From contig CABZJG010000042.1 of assembly GCA_902525995.1 (NCBI GenBank), forward strand, positions 1 to 11,277: a DNA stretch of 11,277 nucleotides, read 5' to 3'. A program made the translations under genes and the position numbers. The DNA comes from Paracoccaceae bacterium. Its GTDB lineage: Bacteria > Pseudomonadota > Alphaproteobacteria > Rhodobacterales > Rhodobacteraceae. The notes under the pieces are model-generated. The model ran no database searches and was not told the origin of the DNA. It saw only the letters and a program-made list of their open reading frames with translations. This document shows, in pieces, positions 7,914-11,277 of the stretch; positions within the stretch are counted from its first letter, which is position 1, and each line of letters begins with the position of its first letter.

Positions 7914-8375
7914 ATGTCAAACTTGCCTTACCCTGCCCCAAATGTACAGTTGCCACGTGATGGAGGTGAAACCATAAATCTGGCAGATTTTCGACCGTCA
8001 GCAGTGGTTTTATTTTTCTACCCTCGTGACAATACGAGCGGGTGCACAAAAGAAGCACAGGCCTTTTCCGCTTTGAAAGCTGACTTTGAAAAAATTGGAG
8101 TAATTGTGGTTGGTATCTCCAAAGACAGCGTCAAAAGCCATGATAAGTTTGTTGAAAAACAGAATCTTACGGTTCCGCTGCTGTCTGATGAAGATAACAA
8201 TGTATCAGAGCAATTTGAGGTTTGGAAAGAAAAATCAATGTATGGGAAAACCTATTTTGGCATCGAGCGCTCAACTTTTTTGATCAATGGGCAAGGCGAA
8301 ATTGTGCAAGAATGGCGAAAAGTAAAGGTCCCGGGTCACGCCGAAGACGTGCTGGAAGCGGCAAAATCACTTTAA
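7914..8375 (+). CDS. bcp: Peroxiredoxin of the BCP (bacterioferritin comigratory protein) type, one-cysteine
   Basis: Thiol peroxidase that reduces hydrogen peroxide and organic hydroperoxides in the cytoplasm. The 153-residue length is typical. The peroxidatic site is FYPRDNTSGCTKEA with Cys44, the preceding Thr41, and Arg119 of the ERSTFLI segment as the usual catalytic arginine. The position five residues after Cys44, which is the resolving cysteine in E. coli BCP, is Gln49; Cys44 is the only cysteine in the protein, so an external thiol must resolve the sulphenic acid. I chose the ATG at 7914 because GAGGAG lies 6-7 bases upstream; an in-frame GTG at 7884 would place that site inside the gene. 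It leads a plus-strand operon with the DUF455 gene 17 bases downstream. Confidence 0.95.
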   Translation: MSNLPYPAPNVQLPRDGGETINLADFRPSAVVLFFYPRDNTSGCTKEAQAFSALKADFEKIGVIVVGISKDSVKSHDKFVEKQNLTVPLLSDEDNNVSEQFEVWKEKSMYGKTYFGIERSTFLINGQGEIVQEWRKVKVPGHAEDVLEAAKSL

Positions 8376-8392
8376 TCTGTCAAGGATAGCAA

Positions 8393-9232
8393 ATGGATGC
8401 GAACAAGCTGACTTTGGCCGAAATGGCTGTCGAGGTTTTAACCACAGCAGAGGGCAAGGCCAAAACAGACCTTTCCTTACGCCATGCTAAAACATGGGTA
8501 CAATCTCGAAACGAAAAAAAATCAATTGCTATCGGCACCGCGGTGCCGCCACTGCACCCTGCAAGACCGCAGCACCCTCAACTGCTGTCTCAAAGGGATG
8601 TCCCAAAGCGCAAACCCGGATCTGTCGAGGGGCGTATTGCACTTCTGCATGCTGTTGCGCACATCGAATTAAATGCTGTTGACCTGCATTGGGATATCAT
8701 TGCGCGCTTTAGTGATGTGCCATTGCCACTTGGGTTTTTTGATGACTGGGTAAAAGCTGCGTCTGAAGAGAGTAAACATTTCAAATTGGTTAGTTCCTGC
8801 CTTGAGCAAATGGACAGTTATTATGGAGCATTACCAGCGCACGCAGGCATGTGGCGTGCAGCTGAAGATACAAAATCTGACCTTCTTGGACGATTGGCGG
8901 TGGTGCCAATGGTATTAGAGGCACGCGGCCTAGATGTGACCCCCAATATGATTGAAATTTTTCGCAGAGCAAAAGCTGACGAGGCTGTGGCTGCGCTTGA
9001 GACCATTTACCGCGAAGAGGTATCCCATGTCGCTTACGGTTCAAAGTGGTTTAATTTTCTGTGTGGGCGCGATAACTTGGACCCAAAGGAAGTCTTCCAC
9101 AATTTGGTCAGAAAATACTTCAAAGGAAACCTCAAACCTCCTTTCAATGAAGAAAAACGCGCTGATGCTGGATTGCCCCCAGACTTCTACTGGCCTTTGT
9201 CCGAGGAGTTAAAGCCCGCCCATTTTTCCTAG
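8393..9232 (+). CDS. DUF455 ferritin-like protein, putative di-iron protein
   Basis: A 279-residue protein of the DUF455 family (COG2833), a ferritin-like four-helix-bundle group without a settled function; relatives in the superfamily include di-iron oxidases and the tRNA hydroxylase MiaE. A full candidate di-iron ligand set can be read: Glu92 in AHIELNAVDLHWD, Glu126 and His129 in EESKH, Glu176 in VLEARGLDVTP, and Glu209 and His212 in EEVSH, that is two E-xx-H pairs and two further glutamates. The N-terminal 75 residues are a family-specific extension with a Pro-rich segment (VPPLHPARPQHPQ, 51-63). AAGGA lies 7 bases before the ATG. Placement directly after a peroxiredoxin suggests, but does not prove, a role in iron or oxygen chemistry. 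Confidence 0.9.
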   Translation: MDANKLTLAEMAVEVLTTAEGKAKTDLSLRHAKTWVQSRNEKKSIAIGTAVPPLHPARPQHPQLLSQRDVPKRKPGSVEGRIALLHAVAHIELNAVDLHWDIIARFSDVPLPLGFFDDWVKAASEESKHFKLVSSCLEQMDSYYGALPAHAGMWRAAEDTKSDLLGRLAVVPMVLEARGLDVTPNMIEIFRRAKADEAVAALETIYREEVSHVAYGSKWFNFLCGRDNLDPKEVFHNLVRKYFKGNLKPPFNEEKRADAGLPPDFYWPLSEELKPAHFS

Positions 9233-9353
9233 AAAATTATCCGACTGATAGATGAGAACAATTTCGCTAACCCTGCGCCCCGACAAGAAAAGCGCTTGCA
9301 CGCAAGATCAGTGATTGTTAGCTGTTTCGACTAAAGAAAACCAACGGGATGTA
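9233..9353 (+). other. Intergenic leader between the DUF455 gene and the M23 peptidase gene
   Basis: This 121-base stretch is the longest gap in the plus-strand cluster. It holds a short near-palindrome, CTTGC-AC-GCAAG (9295-9306), and a possible Shine-Dalgarno sequence GGGA (9347-9350) just before the ATG at 9354. I see no terminator after the DUF455 gene and only poor -35/-10 candidates, so whether the M23 gene has its own promoter is open. Confidence 0.4.
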
Positions 9354-9554
9354 ATGGGGAACAGGTCGTTGAACCTTCGGCTGTCAGAAAAATCGGATAC
9401 CTTCTGGGAGCGTTTTTTCCCCGAACGAAAAGTATATCTTCGCTCCGAAAACGATACGCGTTTCTTCCGGTGCTATCGACTACGCAAGCCGTGTTTTTTT
9501 TCAGCTCAGCCCTGCTGCTTGCATGGACAATATTGGCAACTGCAATTTTTTTGA
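9354..9554 (+). pseudogene. Out-of-frame N-terminal part of the M23 peptidase gene
   Basis: From the ATG at 9354 a 66-codon frame runs to a TGA at 9552. Its first 39 residues, with FFPERKVYLRSENDTRFFR at the end, match what I recall as the conserved cytoplasmic N-terminus of alphaproteobacterial M23 peptidases of this type. From about base 9470 the recognisable protein (STTQ, then a membrane helix) continues in the -1 frame, while this frame runs on as a Cys-rich nonsense segment. Joined, the two parts give 442 residues. The cause is one missing base near CCGGTG (9467-9472), real or from sequencing, or else slippage at the T8 run 9494-9501. Either way this segment belongs to the gene annotated at 9470-10681 and is not a separate gene. 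Confidence 0.72.
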
Positions 9555-10681
9555 TGGCCTCACTGGGTGCGGGAAGTTTTAGGGACCAAGCCATTTTAGA
9601 CCAGCAAAGCTATCAAAATCGTCTAAGAGAAATTTCAGACGAAAGAGATTTGCGATCCGGCGAAACCAAAACCGCGCACCGGCAATTTGATCTTGCTTTG
9701 CGTGAGGTCGCTGGGATGCAATCTCAACTACTTGAGTTGGAGGTGCGTCGCCGCGAATTGGCAACCAGCATGGAGGCAGTCCAAGCAAAGCTACAGAAGT
9801 CACTTAAAGCCCGCCAGACAGCCGAGGCTGAAATTCGTCGTCTTTCTGAAACCGGCAATGTCCCGAATAAAAACCCAGATATTGATCATGGCGGCAATGT
9901 TGGGTCACAAACAATTGATTTTCTGAATACCGCGCTTAAGGAAACCGCTGCAGAGCGCGACATCATGGCGGCGCAAGCAAATCTTGCTCTACAGCAAGTT
10001 GAGGAGATCGCTCTTGAACTGCGATTGATGGAAGAAAGAAACGATCAAATTTTTCGCCAAATTGAAGAAGCCATGGTTGTATCGGTACAACCTTTGGAAA
10101 AAATGTTCCGATCCGCTGGGATGAACCCAAAAGCAATTTTAGAAGCCGTTCGGCGCGGCTATTCTGGATACGGCGGGCCCTTTATGCGACCAAGCGGTGA
10201 AAATGCCCAGATAAGTTTAGAAGAGCAACGCGCAAGTAAAATTCTATCTGATTTGGGGTCACTTAATATATATCGGATTGCCATTGATAAAGTACCGCTT
10301 GCACACCCCATTAAGGACAAACATAGATTCACATCTGGTTTTGGCCCTCGTTGGGGACGAATGCACAATGGTTTAGATTTTGCCGCGCCGCATGGCACCC
10401 CGATTTACGCTACTGCGGACGGCGTAGTGGTTTTTGCAGGACGGCAATCTGCCTATGGGCGTTTGATAAAAATCAAACATGACTTTGGTTACGAAACCCG
10501 CTATGCTCACCTATCTAAAATTCGCGTGAAAAATGGCCAAAGGGTCTCGCGCGGCGAGAGGATTGGTGATATGGGCAATACTGGACGCTCCACAGGAACT
10601 CATTTACACTATGAAATCCGGTCAAATGGAAAAGCTGTTAACCCGATGAACTATATCAAGGCTGCAAAAGATGTTTTCTAA
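9470..10681 (+). CDS. M23 (LytM-type) metallopeptidase, membrane-anchored with coiled coil; apparent frameshift at its 5' end
   Basis: Zinc endopeptidase acting on peptidoglycan cross-links in the periplasm. Counting from the GTG at 9470 (403 residues): a membrane helix at about 8-30, long coiled-coil segments at about 40-125 and 150-205, and a C-terminal M23 domain at about 285-398. Zinc ligands His299 and Asp303 (HNGLD) and His380 of the HLH motif, plus catalytic His347 (RYAHLS), are all present, so the enzyme is likely active, unlike EnvC-type activators. The GTG has no Shine-Dalgarno sequence and would give a protein lacking the cytoplasmic N-terminus encoded from 9354 in another frame; I regard it as a fallback start. 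The gene overlaps the bactofilin gene by 11 bases; such pairs are known, as in Caulobacter, Helicobacter and Leptospira, where bactofilins localise or work with M23 peptidases in cell shape. Confidence 0.9.
   Translation: MLSTTQAVFFFSSALLLAWTILATAIFLMASLGAGSFRDQAILDQQSYQNRLREISDERDLRSGETKTAHRQFDLALREVAGMQSQLLELEVRRRELATSMEAVQAKLQKSLKARQTAEAEIRRLSETGNVPNKNPDIDHGGNVGSQTIDFLNTALKETAAERDIMAAQANLALQQVEEIALELRLMEERNDQIFRQIEEAMVVSVQPLEKMFRSAGMNPKAILEAVRRGYSGYGGPFMRPSGENAQISLEEQRASKILSDLGSLNIYRIAIDKVPLAHPIKDKHRFTSGFGPRWGRMHNGLDFAAPHGTPIYATADGVVVFAGRQSAYGRLIKIKHDFGYETRYAHLSKIRVKNGQRVSRGERIGDMGNTGRSTGTHLHYEIRSNGKAVNPMNYIKAAKDVF
9494..9501 (+). repeat. T8 homopolymer forming a T_TTT_TTT slippery heptamer
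   Basis: In the frame set by the ATG at 9354, bases 9494-9500 read T TTT TTT, the X_XXY_YYZ form expected for -1 ribosomal slippage. A -1 shift here leads exactly into the frame of the peptidase body (next codon TTC at 9500). A T8 run is also long enough for transcriptional slippage. I found no Shine-Dalgarno-like stimulator upstream and no strong stem-loop downstream, so a functional role is only a possibility. Confidence 0.35.
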
Positions 10682-11171
10682 AAGCAAAATAAACGACCCC
10701 GCTCAAACAGATACAGATGCCGCTACACCGGCGTCTTCGCCCGAGACCTCAAAGTCTTCAGACAGCGGCGACTACAAAGCAAAGACACCAAAAGTTAAAC
10801 CGCCTGCATCCGTTCTGTCTGCAGATTTGCACATCACCGGAAACTTGAAAACAACCGGTGATATTCAAGTTGAAGGCACTGTTGAAGGCGACATCCGCGC
10901 CCACCTTTTGACAATTGGTGAAAGTGCCACGATCAAAGGCGAAGTGATCGCGGATGATGTGGTGATCAACGGACGCATTGTAGGCCGCGTGCGCGGATTG
11001 AAAGTGCGCTTAACTGCAACGGCTCGAGTTGAAGGCGATATCATTCATAAAACCATAGCGATTGAGTCTGGCGCTCATTTTGAGGGCTCGGTCCAACGGC
11101 AAGATGATCCGCTAACCAAGGGTGCACGTAGTAAGCCAGCGCAAGCTCCTGCAACTGCTCCTAAAGCCTAA
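10671..11171 (+). CDS. Bactofilin (polymer-forming cytoskeletal protein)
   Basis: A 166-residue bactofilin (DUF583 family), which assembles without nucleotide into filaments on the cytoplasmic face of the membrane and positions cell-wall enzymes. Residues 51-143 form the right-handed beta-helix core, seen as regularly spaced Gly/Val/Ile repeats: ITGNLKTTGDIQVEGTVEGD, IKGEVIADDVVINGRIVGRV and VEGDIIHKTIAIESGAHFEG. The N-terminus (1-48) is Ser/Thr/Pro-rich and probably disordered, and the C-terminal tail (144-166) is Lys/Pro/Ala-rich. The short MFSKSKI start may help bind the membrane. The ATG lies inside the last codons of the M23 gene, with AAGG 9 bases upstream, implying coupled translation and a shared role in wall morphogenesis. 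Confidence 0.95.
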   Translation: MFSKSKINDPAQTDTDAATPASSPETSKSSDSGDYKAKTPKVKPPASVLSADLHITGNLKTTGDIQVEGTVEGDIRAHLLTIGESATIKGEVIADDVVINGRIVGRVRGLKVRLTATARVEGDIIHKTIAIESGAHFEGSVQRQDDPLTKGARSKPAQAPATAPKA

Positions 11172-11206
11172 TAACCCAACTTTGAGGGGTGTCTTAGAAC
11201 TTGGCA

Positions 11207-11277
11207 TCAAGTCTTTGCGTTTGGCGGGATGGCATAAGTCATCGTGGCGCGCGCGACATGCTCTGCGGTGCCGTCTG
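11207..11277 (-). CDS. C-terminal end of a convergent gene, possibly a PaaI-type thioesterase (partial)
   Basis: From the right edge the minus strand reads 22 codons to a TGA at 11209-11207: DGTAEHVARATMTYAIPPN, then AKT and stop. The ARATMTYAIP ending resembles the last beta strand of hotdog-fold acyl-CoA thioesterases of the PaaI group, as I recall them, but so short a piece cannot settle the family. The gene converges on the bactofilin gene with a 35-base gap. That gap holds only a weak stem (ACTTG-GCAT-CAAGT, 11199-11212) without a clear T tract, so no terminator is called. Confidence 0.42.
   Translation of the reverse strand, partial: DGTAEHVARATMTYAIPPNAKT

Noticed and set aside
8790..9044. 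An 84-codon minus-strand frame within the DUF455 gene
   Set aside because: Antisense shadow; the di-iron motifs on the plus strand fix the true coding frame.
9470..9472. GTG at 9470 as a genuine, sufficient start for the M23 peptidase
   Set aside because: No Shine-Dalgarno sequence lies upstream, and the recognisable N-terminal motif is encoded just before it in another frame; kept only as a fallback boundary.
11172..11206. Bidirectional terminator between the bactofilin gene and the convergent gene
   Set aside because: The only stem (ACTTG/CAAGT) has 5 bp and no proper T tract on either side.

Overview
The window looks like the chromosome of an alphaproteobacterium of the Rhodobacteraceae (Roseobacter group). 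The evidence is a dihydrolipoyl dehydrogenase with the GICLNWGCIPTKA active-site variant, an M23 peptidase gene whose leader encodes a FPERxxYLRS motif, and a peroxiredoxin / DUF455 / M23 peptidase / bactofilin gene order. I recognise these from memory of that group and could not search. Base composition looks close to or a little below 50% G+C, low for the family, so a pelagic lineage is plausible. I see no mobile element, rRNA, tRNA or CRISPR; this is core chromosome with short intergenic gaps, none longer than 300 bases.

Left two thirds, all on the minus strand and read right to left: a 1093-residue AsmA/YhdP-like envelope protein (7835-4554), queA (4544-3471), a 12-helix MFS transporter (3399-2134), a DUF924 protein (2030-1431) and lpdA (1380 to beyond base 1). 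A hairpin with a T tract at the end of the MFS gene (2142-2121) and a candidate promoter just after it (2087-2059) suggest two transcription units: yhdP-like/queA/MFS, and DUF924 with or without lpdA. A perfect 16-bp palindrome lies in the short gap before lpdA.

Right third, on the plus strand and divergent from the AsmA-like gene: a one-cysteine BCP-type peroxiredoxin (7914-8375), a DUF455 ferritin-like protein with a complete di-iron ligand set (8393-9232), an M23/LytM peptidase (body 9470-10681) and a bactofilin (10671-11171) overlapping it. At the right edge the last 22 codons of a convergent minus-strand gene are visible; they resemble the end of a PaaI-type thioesterase.

The genes combine central carbon metabolism (lpdA), tRNA modification (queA), oxidative-stress handling (peroxiredoxin, DUF455) and cell-envelope shape or lipid homeostasis (AsmA-like, M23 peptidase, bactofilin). 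The most unusual point is the M23 gene. Its conserved cytoplasmic N-terminus is encoded from 9354 in one frame, and the membrane anchor plus catalytic body in the -1 frame. Either one base is missing near 9470, or the frame is restored by slippage; an in-frame T_TTT_TTT heptamer lies at 9494-9500. No clearly new multi-gene system is visible.
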